From Diphasiastrum complanatum (Eukaryota > Streptophyta > Lycopodiopsida > Lycopodiales > Lycopodiaceae), in the NCBI GenBank assembly GCA_029204225.1, contig CM055109.1, positions 23,274,422-23,338,421 on the forward strand: a stretch of 64,000 bases of DNA, read 5' to 3'. Shown piece after piece: positions 24,060 through 39,205 of the stretch. Position 1 is the first letter of the stretch. Every line of letters starts with the position of its first letter. The notes under the pieces were generated by a model, which was not told the DNA's origin, searched no databases, and saw nothing but the letters and a program-made list of their open reading frames with translations. The position numbers and the translations under genes were made by a program.

Positions 24060-25480
24060 CTACAAAATTGTTTTGCAAAATTTGAGATTTCCCAATGGCC
24101 TTTACATTCTTGCCCGCTTGAGAACCTCCTGCGAGTCTTTCTCGCCTTGTCACCTGGCGGTTTGTCTTTCGCGCGCTCATCTTCCTTCCTGGGGCTTCAA
24201 ATAATTGGAAGTGTAATTTGCTTCCAAAAGGTAATGGCCCCAGGTAGTCTTGTACCTTTTCAATAAATCCAAACTCTTGTCAGTCTTCCACCATTGTGAC
24301 GTAACGAGAGAACATGAAGGCCGCTCTATAATCGGGCCATCATTTGGTGGTCGTCTTCTGACTAGAGGGCTACATTGGGGTTGATCCTTATTAGATATTA
24401 GCCTTGATCCCAAAAGCACTCCTAATTCATGAGAAAGGCCATGGATCTACAATATTCGGCACTTTCTCACACGCATAAGTCAGTGTTGGATTTATACTTA
24501 TGGCCAAAATCTAGTAGCTGCAGCCTCAGGTCATCCATTGATGTGCTTTCAGAAATCCCTGGGATCACTGGCCAATTGACAATTTCAATGCATGGTCACT
24601 CCACTGGCTAGGGTTTCTTCTTTTGATTGGCATATAGAAGGGATCAACCCTCTTCCATGCCGGTGCCCTCATATAATCATGCAACCTCCTACTATCCTTT
24701 AGGATTTTATTTCGCCACTCAAGCTGGGGTTGCAACGTGGCAATGATCTTGGCCCTCATGGAGTATTGGCTCTGATCAATGTCGTCTCTTCCACTCATCA
24801 TATCTCAGGGGTATTTTCTCTCAAAATTTTTGGATTCCCGTGTATTTGCCATATAGGGTTTGAGCTTGACTGGTGAGGCTGCCTTGCATTGTTGTTGCGG
24901 CTTTGCCAGGTACTCATTTAAAGCCTTGGCACCATATCACCTTTTTTGGCCCTTTCACTCATTGAGGGTTCAGGTTCACTTGCATTAAAGTCAGCAAGTC
25001 TGGGTGAGAATCTTCGCATTTTCAGCAGATCAGCCTGGGAGTCATCATAATCACCAGCGTCAATGTTAATCTCAGGGAGGTCAAGTGGAGTGTGATCTGG
25101 CGAAACTGGCATAGGGGTGATAGGTTTAGTAGGAGCAAGGTTAATAAGGCTGTATGCTGCACCGGGAGAACTAAGCTATTCTAGGAACTCATCTCGCCAA
25201 GCCTTGTACGTCTCGGTAGGTCCTTGATGAGGTCTCAAAAGTCGGCTTAGAGAGGATTGAGAGGAGGAGGATGGAGGAACGAGGTAAGTGGGTATGAAGG
25301 TCTGGGAGAAATTGAAGGTAGAATAAGAAGGAGGTCTGTAGTTAGGTGGAGGAATGGAAAAAGTTCTAGAAGTAGCCTCGGTCTTCTTGCCATCTGATCC
25401 CGAGCTTCCATCTAACTGTTGGGCTTGCCCATTGTAATCATTTGCACTATCATCTCTGTCATCATTCTTGGGTTTTTTTT
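24060..25480 (-). pseudogene. Unrecognised coding relic
   Basis: Minus-strand reading from 25,480 gives a long protein-like stretch I do not recognise. First comes a Gly/Ser/Asp-rich part (QLDGSSGSDGKKTEATSR), then a Pro/Ser/Tyr-rich part (PPPNYRPPSYSTFNF), then GPTETYKAWRDEFLE before a TAG near 25,175. After that comes an acidic segment with LPEINIDAGDYDDSQADLL (about 25,080-25,025). A frame change near 24,930 and a TGA near 24,808 lead into a charged helical-looking segment (EWRNKILKDSRRLHDYMRAP, about 24,725-24,665). From 24,620 the frames are badly broken, but a basic tail (KMSARKTNRQVTRRERLAGG, about 24,185-24,125) remains. Composition and coherence suggest a real former gene of 400-450 residues, either a retroelement gag-like or host protein. 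No motif decides which. Confidence 0.45.
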
Positions 25481-25922
25481 ATCATAAATTCCTGCTTTTC
25501 CAATGTAGAACTTGGTTCTGAAGGACTATTTAAGCTATATTAATGCATGCTTCCATTTCAGGTATATGAATATAGCTCAAAATCAATTGATGTCTTCAAA
25601 TGATTAAGTGGAAATCAGACTTCCAAATGACTATCTCTATTTGATAGTTGAGAGCAATATTTCTATCACTCGGGATAAGATATTCTATGATTTTAAGGAA
25701 AAAGTCTTAAGCAACACATTTATGTTTGCACTATAGTATGTATATGATATGGAGAAATTTTGTGCAGTGTAGAAAGATATTCATTTCCAAAAATACACCA
25801 TCAGGTTAAGTTTCGAGCTTGGTTATCAAGACAATGCAAAAATATCCATTCTTTGTATACTATGATTGATCATAATATTGATTTGATAATGAAACAAGTG
25901 CATGATTTGTATGTCAAAGGGA

Positions 25923-26885
25923 TGTTGGGGAAAAGAGGGTGTGTGAGAAACGAAAATAGCTCGAAAAGAAACGAACACGAATGGAAAGTGTTCGTGTGCA
26001 GCGGAATGAGCTATCTCACTCTTTCCCTAATGCATGACTATGCCTATCAGATTCGAATAGAACATTAGTGATAGAAATCACGTCCAATCTGATTACGTGC
26101 CAAACATTAAGCATGAAGACATCAGAATGATAATTTGTCGCGAACAGCTAGACTGATTCTCAATCACGAATTACACACGATAGACAAGACTAAATATTAG
26201 TCATGAACAGCTAGACTAATAATAATTCGCTAAGAACAGACTACCAGATTAAGCAATAAGAGAGTCAGACAGAATGTAAAAAAGCATTGCAAAATTGACG
26301 CAAATCTAAACGCAGGACAAACAGAGCTGTATCAGATTAAGTATAGTGAAATATATAGGTCAATAATGCAGGTGAGCACAAGACAATAGCGGACGAAACT
26401 GTGTGCTTCACAAAACTAATGCAATCTGTAAAAAGGAATTAACCTATTACTGACAATACAAAGAATCAATGTGCAAAAGCATCTACTTCGTCTATTTTTT
26501 ATAAGCTTCTAATACATGCTATATTTTCACACACAGTTTGTTAGTTATTAAATACACAGATGGTATCCAATATATATACATAATGTTACAAGTGTGCAAA
26601 TGAAGAAAGTACAAAGGTGGATGTGTTGTCTGCAGGAGATTGTGGGTGGCTACTATCGTTGTCAAATCTGATTGCACAATTCATGGGATGAGCGTGAGAA
26701 GGCCGTGACATCAGCCTTCGCTGAAATGGACGTTGGTGAAGATTTGAAAAATGCGACACTATGACAAATGCCTTAAAATTTAATTTATAGGATACCTTTG
26801 GTTTTTCATTAGGGCACCTTCGGCATTTTGTAGGGCAGTGTCGTCTTTTTCGCCTGTCACAAATCATGTGTAAAAACACGGTGTC
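25923..26885 (-). mobile_element. 3' LTR of minus-strand copia element (limits approximate)
   Basis: It lies directly downstream of the minus-strand copia RNase H end. On the minus strand it would run from TGACACCGTGTT at about 26,885 to ...CCCCAACA at 25,923, giving TG...CA borders. A TATATATA stretch (about 26,570-26,577) could be its TATA box. The first 250 bp recur at 22,160-22,400. No second copy of the full LTR is present, so both ends are inferred. Confidence 0.55.
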
Positions 26886-26909
26886 ATCTTTTTCACCTTT
26901 TTCACCTGT

Positions 26910-28795
26910 AGAATCCGTAAATGCCTTGATCTTCAAAGTAAGCAATGCACAATACTTGTTGTGTGCATTAACACTTAATGCCTTAGTGAATATATCTACA
27001 ACCATGTCCTGCGTTCTACAGTACGTTAAGCTTACCTCCTTGTTGAGAATCTTGCCCCTGATGTCGTGATATCTGATTTCAATGTGCTACTCCTAGAGTG
27101 AAATCTAGGGTTGGCCGATAAGGCAATAGCACTCTGATTATCACAGAATAAAATTGTGGGGTTGTACTGATACAAATTAATGTCTGATAGTAAATTTCTC
27201 AACCAAAACGCTTCTTTTATTATATTGAGAAGCAACAATGTATTTTGCTTCTGTAGAAGAAAGAGCGCTAGAGGTTCGCTTACGATTGTTCCATGAGATA
27301 GGACCGTCGTTGAACAATAATGTAAATCCAGATGTGGACTTACAATTGTCTACATCTTCTCCCCAGCTTGCATCAGAATATCCACTGAGCTGATGAAGAT
27401 TGTCGTTGTTGACTTCTCCATAGCAGATGCACTGGTCCATGGTAGCTCGAATATACTTCATTAATCTTATGAGAGCCTTCCAATGAGTAATGCCAAGATT
27501 AGTCATATATTGGCTGAGTGAGCTTACAACAATTTGACAAATGCAGGTCTGGATCCATCGGTGAGCGGGCTAACTTAAAATTTATTAGATTGTATCTGTT
27601 AAGCACATTGTGAAGATACCTTTGTTGAGTGATATAGATCAGTCGTCTCACTTTGTCTCTGTGGATCTGAATGCCCAGATAGAAGTGAGCTTCGTCCAGA
27701 TTAGTCAGATCGAACTCAAAAAATAGCATCTGTTTAGAATCTTTGACCAAATTGGTATTGTTGCTGAAAAACAACATATCATCCACATATAAGGTGATGA
27801 TAATGAAAGATTGTTACACTGACTTGGAATAGATGTTGCAATCAGCATTGTTTGGTTGGAAACCTTGTTCGATGAGGAATGTGTTGATCCTCTGAAACCA
27901 AGCTCTAACAGACTCTTCCAAGTCGTAAAATGCCTTATGGAGTTTATAGACATGATTTTTCATACCTTCCATAACATATCCTTCAGGCTGGATCATGTAG
28001 ATATCTTCTTGTATAACTCCATTCAGATAAGCTGTTTGCACATCAAGTTGATGCACTTCGAGGTCGACAACTATAACATATGATAGGAGGGCTCGGATCG
28101 ACGAATGCTTGAATACTGGACTGAAAGTCTCATTGTAATCAACATTGGAGATTTGAGTGAATCCTCGTGCTACCAGTCTTGTCTTCCTTCGATCAATTGC
28201 TCCATTGGCATTGTATTTGATCTTGAAGATCCATTTGCAATCAATGATATTGCAGCCAATAGGAGCTTCGACTAGTGACCACGGCTAGTTTTTGATTAGA
28301 GAGGAATACTCTTAGTCCATAGCTTCTCTCCAGAGATCAAAGTCTGGTTGGCTGAGTGCATCTTCGACTATTGTCAGTTCCTGTAGCTTGTATGTGTTAT
28401 CAGATGAAGTATATCCAATCAGGATGGTCTTGAGACCTTGGAACTTATCTATTGATGGAAGTTGGTCTTGAATAGCAAAAGATGGAACTATATTGGTGAA
28501 CTCATCACCTAGTCCATTCAATATCACTTGTACTATTCTTTGTCTTGGATCTTGTCTCCAATTGATCCCAATTCTTTGGTTAAAGAGTTTATCCTTAGGA
28601 CATATTCTTGTCCACTTTCTCCACTTCCCTTCATGATTTGGAGTACTTGATTCCTTATAATGAGTACTTTAGAAGTGTTGTTGGATTCATAGATATTCTT
28701 CAATGAATCCCAAGCCTCTTTTGATGAGACACAAGAAGCCACCTCTTTCAAGAAGTCATTGCCTACATTCATCTTTAGACAACGTAGGGCCAACG
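26910..28795 (-). pseudogene. Copia polyprotein relic with protease and integrase deleted
   Basis: From right to left, a gag segment (28,793-28,533, RCLKMNVGNDFLKEVASCVS) has a break near 28,530, then VILNGLGDEFTNIV. Gag joins directly to the spacer before RT (TIVEDALSQPDFDLWREAMD, 28,370-28,315), so protease and integrase are missing. RT follows: CKWIFKIKYNANG, LDVQTAYLNGVIQEDIYMIQ (about 28,050-27,990) and LYVDDMLFF with the catalytic YVDD (about 27,790). RNase H has SGYSDASWGEDVDN (about 27,385-27,345) and SSTEAKYIVASQY. The end reads DIFTKALSVNAHNKY near 26,995-26,950, the usual copia C-terminus. Frame breaks occur near 27,950, 27,520, 27,240 and 27,030. The 3' LTR follows to the left. 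Confidence 0.85.
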
Positions 28796-28865
28796 TAAGG
28801 TCCCAAACTTATAGTAGAGGCACAAATGACCACTATAAATAGCTAAGGACGTGCTAAATTTGGAG

Positions 28866-29190
28866 GCTATTGTTCATTTTGTAATTTTGAGTTTTAAGAG
28901 ATCTTGGAGCTTCTCTTTGAGAGCTTTCTTGATCAACCCGACCAAGGAATGGATCATCAGCCGACACTACCTCCAAAAAGATCGAACCGAGTGCGCACAC
29001 AGCCCACAAGGTATATTCTTGAGTCTGCTTGTCTTTTAATACATGAACCAACTATTGTTAAAGAGGCACTTAGCCAACCAGACTCTGATCTCTGGAGAGA
29101 AGTGATGGACAGAGGGTATTTCTCTTTGATCAAGAACCAGACATGGTCATTAGAACCACCTATTGGCAACAATCTTATCGATTAGACGTT
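28866..29190 (+). pseudogene. Copia integrase-RT spacer fragment, opposite strand
   Basis: The plus frame 28,904-29,185 reads KRSNRVRTQPTRYILESA then TIVKEALSQPDSDLWREVMD and SLIKNQTWSLEPPIG. The second phrase is nearly identical to the minus-strand TIVEDALSQPDFDLWREAMD at 28.3 kb. Thus a scrap of the same copia family stands in the opposite orientation, back to back with the neighbouring relic. It is cut at about 29,190, where gypsy sequence begins. Confidence 0.75.
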
Positions 29191-29194
29191 GATA

Positions 29195-31525
29195 TTTGCA
29201 ACCATGAGGCGAATGTCACAACAGTCTCAAAGAAAGACAACAAGGATGAACCCACCAAAATGACAAAAAAAGAGCAAAAAGAAGGTGTTGGATTTCTTGA
29301 AGTCAATCAAGTTGGACTCAGATACAACGTCATCTTCTATACAGGTGACAGAAAATAAAAAAAATGACCAGTCGGGCCAAGATCAATATGCTGAAAGAGG
29401 AATCTCGACGAGCCCCAGTTCATGAGATGCCTGATAGTTTCAAAAATTATACATTGGACGACATGGTAATCATGATGCCGCAAGCCCAACGAGAACCTGA
29501 TCAAAGTCAAGCACCAGCGGAACAAATCTTCGAGGGACCTACGCGAACATAGCCGATGAATCTTGCGGAACCAGGAGAAGAAGAAAGGATAGCGCATGTG
29601 GGAGAGCAGTTAACACCCACGCAGTTCAAGAGACTACGATCCTTGTTGGTGGAATATAAAGACTGTTTTGCCTAGAGCTATAGCGATCTAAAGGGCATTC
29701 CGCCAACAATAGTCCAACACACCATACCTTTGGTGGACGGAGAAGTCCCCAAGGTAGGCCGTTACTACCGCTGCAACCTGAATTATACAGAACTGATCAA
29801 GCAAGAGTTGTAGAAGCTTATGGATGCAGATTTCATTTACGAAGTCGAGAACACGGAATGGGTATGGCCGATAGTTATAGTACCCAAGAAGAATGGCAAA
29901 ATGCGTATATGTGTGAATCTGAAGGCGCTTAATGCAGTCACCAAAAAGGACCATTTTTCTTTACCATTTACGGAAAGTGTCCTCAATAGAGTAGCTGCCG
30001 ACGAAGCCTACAGTTTTTTGGACGGCTTCAGTGGCTACAACCAGGTGAAAATAGCCCCCCAGGACCAGCACAAGACAGCATTTGCCATGGAAGGGGGAAC
30101 TTATGCCTATAAAGTGATGCCATTCGGACTTTGCAATTCCCCAAGCACTTTCTAGCGAGTCATGCAGGTGGCATTCAGAGATTATTTGCAAAACTTTTTG
30201 GAAATTTTCTTGGACGATATGTGCGTGCATGGACCAGATTCAATACACTTATCCAATTTGGAGAAGGTACTACAAAAATGCCACGAATTCAAATCTTCCT
30301 AAATCTAGAAAAATGTCAATTCTGGGTGACACATGGCTTGATACTCAGCCATATAGTGTCAAGACACGGGATCACCACAGATCTATCAAAGATCATAATC
30401 ATTATTGATCTACCACCACCGGGGACGATCCGCAAGGTCTACATTTTCATGGGTCATGATAACTATTATAGGATCTTCATTCTTGATTTTGCGGAGTTAA
30501 CCAGACCAATTTACAAGCTCACAATAGATCCACATTGGAATGAGAAAGTTCTAAAGGCTTTCTAGAAGATTAAGGATGCATTGGTCTCAGCACCAATCTT
30601 GCGACCACCCAATTGGTCCATTGAGTTCCACGTGTATACGGACGCATCGAAGTATGCAGTTGGAGTAGTCTTAACTCAACCAGGTGAACACAAAAAGGAT
30701 TTTCCAATCCAATTTGCAAGCCGATAGCTCAGTGATACCGAAATGAATTATTCAACCACAGAGCGGGAAGCACTGGCAATGATCTATGCAGTGAAGAAGT
30801 TTCGACACTATTTGATGGCCACACATTTTGTTTTTTATATGGACCATCAACCCTTGCTATATCTCGTTAATAAAACTTGCAACACCGGGAGAATCACCAG
30901 ATGGCTCCTCCTGTTGTTTGAATTTGATTTTTGGATAGTGGTTCGCAAGGGAAAACAACACAACATGGCAGATCATGTGTCACAAATCAGGGGAAAGGAG
31001 ACTACAATTTAGTCCGACAATGAGCTGGAAGATGTTGTCTTATTTTATGTGGATACAGTACCAGAATGGGCTGTCGACATTGTTGAATATCTAATGCGGG
31101 GCCAACCAGACAAATCACTACCAAAGACGGAACAGCGAAAATTGATCTTGAAGGCTAGACCTTATCAGCTGATTGCTGGCCAGTTGTACCGAAGAGGTCC
31201 AGACGGAATTCTTCGGCGGTGTATTCTTCCTCATGAGACCACCCAGATCATTTCGCTTTCACATGAAGGCATGGGTGGAGGTGATTTTGCATCTGACATT
31301 ACAGTGCGCAAGATCCTGCAATCAGGATGTTGGTGGCCAACGATCCATAAAGACATAGAGGAATACTTGAAAAAGTGCGATGTGTGCCAAAGGGCAAGGA
31401 GACCAACGAGATTGAACTATGATCTATTGCACCCAGTCTTAGTCCAAGCGCCATTCGAAAAATAGGGATTGGATTATATTGGTCCAATTCACTCTCAGCA
31501 AGGAGTTCCCAGGCTCGATACATAA
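29195..31525 (+). pseudogene. Gypsy pol relic: RT, RNase H, integrase start
   Basis: The plus strand carries the linker word PQAQREPDQ (about 29,480), then RT: TEWVWPIVIVPKKNGKMRIC (about 29,857-29,916), AYSFLDGFSGYNQVKIAP, PFGLCNSPSTF, and the active site FLDDM (about 30,205-30,220). A TAG at 30,153 replaces the Gln expected after STF. RNase H follows: FHVYTDASKYAVGVVLTQ (about 30,630), MNYSTTEREALAMIYAVKKF (30,743) and DHQPLLYLVN. Then comes the integrase zinc finger with SLSHEGMGGG and KKCDVCQRARR (about 31,370-31,400). It stops after LDYIGPIHSQQG near 31,505. Stops also occur near 29,550, 29,673, 29,812, 30,300-30,340, 30,564 and 31,463. The integrase core is absent. Confidence 0.85.
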
Positions 31526-32440
31526 TCGTAGCCTGTCGTGCTATACCAACAGGGTTAATATAGATTTTGTAGTGAAAAGTATCGTTCCCACAGAGGATAG
31601 TGTTAGAAAGTTATATTTTTGGTGCAATTATGGCAGGTGGTTTTGAATGTTATTCTGGTTGTCGATAGACATTAAAAAGTAACCAGTATTACTTATATTT
31701 GAAATGGGTAATGTTAATGAATTCAGAACAACAATCTGGCCTCTATCAAATTGAAGGAAGCGTGTTCTACAAATGAAATGTTATCAGAGTAGTACAGCAG
31801 ACTACACTCTGGCTGATTAAGGTGTCAATAGAGAATCGAGAATTGTTCGATGTATTTGCGACTGCGCAGACAATTAATTAATCGAGTTCGCGAACTATTC
31901 GTTCCTAGACAATAGTCCTCAACAACTAAAGCCCCACTTAATGGTTAAAGAGCACGAATGGTTTTAGAGCACGTTAGAAACTTATGTCAATGCCAATCAA
32001 GAAAACAAATCAGAGACTCAATTCTTCAGACAGGGACTGTCATCTCATTTGTATACATACAACTTAATTCAATGATCGTGCTAGACTGCACAAAGATAGT
32101 CATTATTCGAGTGTCAAAAAAAAAGTATTCACGACAGACGAATAAGATGATTTTAAGACAGTTCTTTAGAGCATGCTTTACGAAAACACAGCAAACGATT
32201 GTAATGCACTAGAGCGTCTGTCTGATCAGAGAGTAATTCATGAAATGCGTTAGAGATTGTTAGCAGACTCAAGATCACTCACACTTAGCAGTGCGGAGAA
32301 CAGAGATAAGGGAGAATAACTCACTGAACTCTATTCACTTCTTCAATCTCTTACATAAGCATAAACTCTTCTCTCTCGATGATTGAGACTGAAGTTTGAG
32401 ATCAATATATGTTCTACAGGGCCAAAAAACACACCTCTTA
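31511..32440 (-). mobile_element. Probable gypsy-type LTR, minus strand (limits approximate)
   Basis: It carries the phrase TATCGTTCCCACAGAGGATA (31,576-31,595). This corresponds to the TTCGTTCCC...GAGAGYGATA signature in the LTR fragments at 21.7 kb and 55.2 kb, and lies at a similar distance from the presumed U5 end near 31,511. The rest is AT-rich and non-coding. No second copy of this LTR is in the window, so the ends are uncertain. Confidence 0.4.
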
Positions 32441-33102
32441 AACAATAGGTACGTCGCTCCCGCAAAAGGATCTAGTTAAGAATTAAACTGAAAATACGTT
32501 CAACTATACCATAAGAGGTATACTTAACTATGAGTTAAAGTTACTCTAGTTTACATTACTTTTCATAACTAGTCGTTTCGTATGGACGACCTAGTTAAGG
32601 GTTATTCAAGGTAATGTCTTTTGCCTATTAAAGGTCTAGTCCTTAATTTATAAGACAAGTACCTAGGAGATATATTCTCGAAAAATGACTTAGGCCTCTT
32701 CATGATTTATACTTAACCAGCTCATATCTTCATTTTCGAGTATATTATGTCATATTTATGTTGATATTCAATTTTTGACATTTGCGTGGCATCACATATC
32801 CCCTTTCTCAAATGTGAAACGTCCTCGTGAACATATCATCTTTATTTTGAGGATTATTCGAGAAACATTCTTGTTCGTCAGATTTTTGTTGAGGCGACTA
32901 AAAATATTTCTTCATATATGATTTGTCCTTTAGATATTTCTTCAGAGAATATGTGTCTTGTTATTACGTTGGATAGGTTGATTTTGAGTTGAACTTCTTT
33001 GATGAAAACTGGAATCAAAGTTCAAAACATCTTCAAACTGCAAAGATCTAGCTTCAGTATCACAGATAGGCATCAACATGACAAAGACATGAATAATATT
33101 TA
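32441..33102. other. No gene recognised
   Basis: AT-rich spacer between the LTR-like sequence and the 3' end of the minus-strand coding relic. CTAGTTAAG/ACTTAACTA-type words recur at 32,470-32,720, without a regular period. Confidence 0.4.
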
Positions 33103-34495
33103 TGAATTATTCAATTCTTCATATAGTTTCTGAGCTAGCTCCAAGTTTTGTTGAGCTTCAATCAACAACAAATCTTCTTTGGATTTTGTATATCGGCCAA
33201 CTGGGTGGTTGCCAAATTCTTCTAGTTTAACAGGGAGTAATGTTCCATCGAACAACTCCTAAGTCAACTTTGTATCTTCATCTGAATCACTTCGTAGAGT
33301 GATTTCTTCATAGTATCGAGATGAGAATTTAATAAAATTGCTTTTAACATAAAGATTCTGAACAAAAAATAATGTCTTTGTCGCAAAGGTACCAAACTGC
33401 CAAAATGAATATGTACAAAATTGCTTATATCTGAATGACTTCCTTCTATCCTGCAGATCATGTCAAATCTCTGCAAAATAGTCTGCAAGGTTTCGCTCCC
33501 AATCCACATATAGACTGAATAATTCTGGATACGCCATATTAATGTTGATCAGCAACCCTGCATCGTCGAATGTGCCTAAATCCGCAACAGTTTTGGGTTT
33601 GTATAATTGAAACTGCGACTTTTGCTTTTAAAAATGTCGCTTATTGTCTTCGTTCTGCAAAAATTGAAGTTCTTTGATGCGAATGTATTTGAGAGCATAC
33701 ATAGCCGAAGAGCCTATGTATAACTCTGCTGATCCGAAAGGTAGGACTTTAAACTTTCCCTGGATTATGCCCCAGCAGAGACATTCTTTCTGCTCGATAG
33801 AAAGTTGGGCCCATAACCACAGAAAGTCTTCCTTCTCCCATGGTCGCTTCCAATCGTCGAAGGCGATGCCTACTGCGCCTGGTAGCATCATATAATCCAT
33901 ATGCCATTGTAATTCAATGTTAAAAACAGGTGGACACCATTTCCAGAAGCGTCAGCAAATGCACGGAATCTGTCAACACATACCTTCGACTGATTCCGCC
34001 GCATTCGCTTTGGCTATGTAGATGCAGTTGCCAAGTCCTGACTTTGCAACTCAACAGCCAGCTTCTGATCTTCCATTTGTTGTTGGAGATCTGACAGCTC
34101 ATGTTCGAGCTTGTCAATCTTTGCGACTGCTTCCAGATACTCGAGATGGTCTGAGGCTCCAGTGCAGGCAGGCACAGATGGAATTTGCTGTATAAGGTCA
34201 TCAATTCTGAGTAAGACTTGAAGGTACTCGTCGTGTGCATCTGGTCCGCTGCAAGATGGGTTAGCTTCACTCGAAAACTCCCTTAGCTCCGCCAATTCTT
34301 CCTCGACAAGAGCCTTCGAATCCTCGAGTGGTTGCAGGAACTCAACTCAAAAATTGTCGAGCATCTGATCTTGGAGCTGGTTTAGCTTCGTGAGGTCGAC
34401 TGTAACGGACCCTGCATTGGTGCATATAGAGAGAGCAGCTTCTGCCTTCAGTCTTCTCATTCGCTCCTCCTGGAAATGTTTCTGGAGCGAGTGGT
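33103..34495 (-). pseudogene. Unrecognised coding relic of about 460 codons with coiled coil
   Basis: On the minus strand a protein-like reading runs from about 34,490 to a TAA at 33,103. The N-terminal third is helical and charged (HFQEERMRRLKAEAAL; AKIDKLEHELSDLQQQMEDQ), consistent with a coiled coil. The middle holds MLPGAVGIAFDDWKRPWEKE and LSIEQKECLCWGIIQGKF. The C-terminal part holds FDDAGLLININMAYPELFSL and ends in a second helical stretch (LLLIEAQQNLELAQKLYEEL). In-frame stops lie near 34,350, 33,975, 33,951, 33,630, 33,450 and 33,260, with a frame change near 34,015. Apart from these the frame is consistent for hundreds of codons. I recognise no family. It sits among retroelements and could be an accessory ORF or a host pseudogene. 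Confidence 0.5.
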
Positions 34496-34499
34496 ATAA

Positions 34500-35386
<887 letters not shown>

Positions 35387-35539
35387 TTATTTGGGAGGGG
35401 GTAATGTATGTTTCAAGTGACATATGGAAGGTGGGGAGAGAGAAAGAGAAATGCAAACAAACAATGATTGAGACTTATGCATTGTATTATAAGCAATATT
35501 TGTCCATAAATACATTCACGTCAATTTCTCTTTGGTGCT

Positions 35540-37682
<2,143 letters not shown>

Positions 37683-37687
37683 CTTAC

Positions 37688-38455
37688 TGTGAAGAATTGA
37701 AAAAGATTATCTATGTTAGATATAGGGGTCTTATGTTTTTTACATCAAGCATCTAAGTGTAGGATGTTGATAGGAATAAATTTGGCACAGATGGCAAATT
37801 ATGCATTTCCACTTGTAATGCCACTATTGAGTCAAACTAGAGTAAGAGGCTAAACATGTGCCAATTAGAGTGTAGACAAGTGTAAAGCTTTTGTTTGATG
37901 AATTCCAAGAGGTCCAATAGGATTTAGAGGTGGAACCTTGTGAGGTCCAATAGGAAATTGAGGTGTGCTTGAATGTAGTCCAATAGAATTAAGAGTGCAT
38001 GGATCAATGGTCCAATAGGATCAAGAGGTGACAAAGTATGGTCCAATCATAGTTAAGCATAGTGGTAGCTCGTGGATCTACTAGTATCATTGTACTCCTC
38101 ATTTTGGATCTAACTGATTTGGTGATTTCATGGATTTTGTGAGTTATTGGATTTCTAGCTTTCTCTCTCTACCCGAGAGCTCATGATGTTCTTTCTCTCT
38201 CTACCCGAGAGCTCATGATGTTTTTTCTCTCTCTACTCGAGGAGAGCAGCTTGTTTTTACTTAGATTATTTTTTGAATACTTCCCACACGTGTGAGTGAG
38301 AGTTGGAAGTGATTGAATGCATGTAGTAGTGTGTGTTTGCCATAGATTCAAAGACAGATCTTGAATTTCAATCTAGTCTTGATCTTGGTGCATCTACACA
38401 CCTTAGGAGATCACAAGTACATGTAGTGGACAGTCCACACGTGTGAAATTCAACA
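37688..38455 (+). mobile_element. 5' LTR of the complete copia element
   Basis: It starts TGTGAAGAATTG and ends ATTCAACA. It contains two copies of CTCTCTCTACCCGAGAGCTC and one variant in tandem (38,163-38,245). It also holds several CCAATAGGA words, and two CACACGTGTG palindromes at 38,286-38,295 and 38,436-38,445. Confidence 0.95.
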
Positions 38456-38468
38456 TGGTATCAGAGCC
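38456..38468 (+). other. Primer binding site (initiator tRNA-Met)
   Basis: TGGTATCAGAGCC begins immediately after the 5' LTR, complementary to the initiator Met tRNA 3' end as in other plant copia elements. Confidence 0.95.
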
Positions 38469-39205
38469 TACCTAAGGTTACCATGCATTTTCATCCATCT
38501 AAGTGAAAATTTTTCATCAATCTTGAGCTTGTCAAAGCCCGTTTTCCTAGCTATCTTGTTCAATCTTGGATCAAAAGAGATCAAAAGGACATTGATTGGG
38601 TATAACCTGGTACTGTACGGAATCAGGTGCTCAGACACGTGTGAGGAACATCCAATTTCAGTTTGGAAGTTCTCTCTCATGCTTGATCCATTTATCTTGC
38701 TTGATAGCTTGTTTTAAAGCTTTTTTTGTCTAATTTCTGATGCAATTAGTTTCATTCCATTTGGTTGTGCCAATCAAAAGCTATAAGCTTTTGAATAGGG
38801 TTAGGTAGGGCACCTAAACCTGGGTGGACACATTTGGTTTGGTCAAGAGATTGCTTGTTTGATCCAAAATCACAGTTGAATGCTTACCAATCTCATCTGT
38901 ATGTGATCTAGGCACTGTTTTGAGATCTTAGCCATTTTGTTTCATGCAATATCATTGTATTTGAGTCAAATTTGATTTCTTAGTGTATTTCACACGTGCT
39001 AAGAGTGTTTGATCCTAACTTTGCCTATACTCCATCATTTGATGTGAAATAGATCTTGTTTTAGAGAGATTTGTGTAGCTAGTAAGAATCAATTCACAAA
39101 TAGTTGCAAGATCTTTCATAGGAAGAGATTGTACTCTATTATTGGATCCTATTGAGAGTGTGTAGCAACATTTATTGTTTATCATTTGAGTTTTCTTCAC
39201 TTCAA

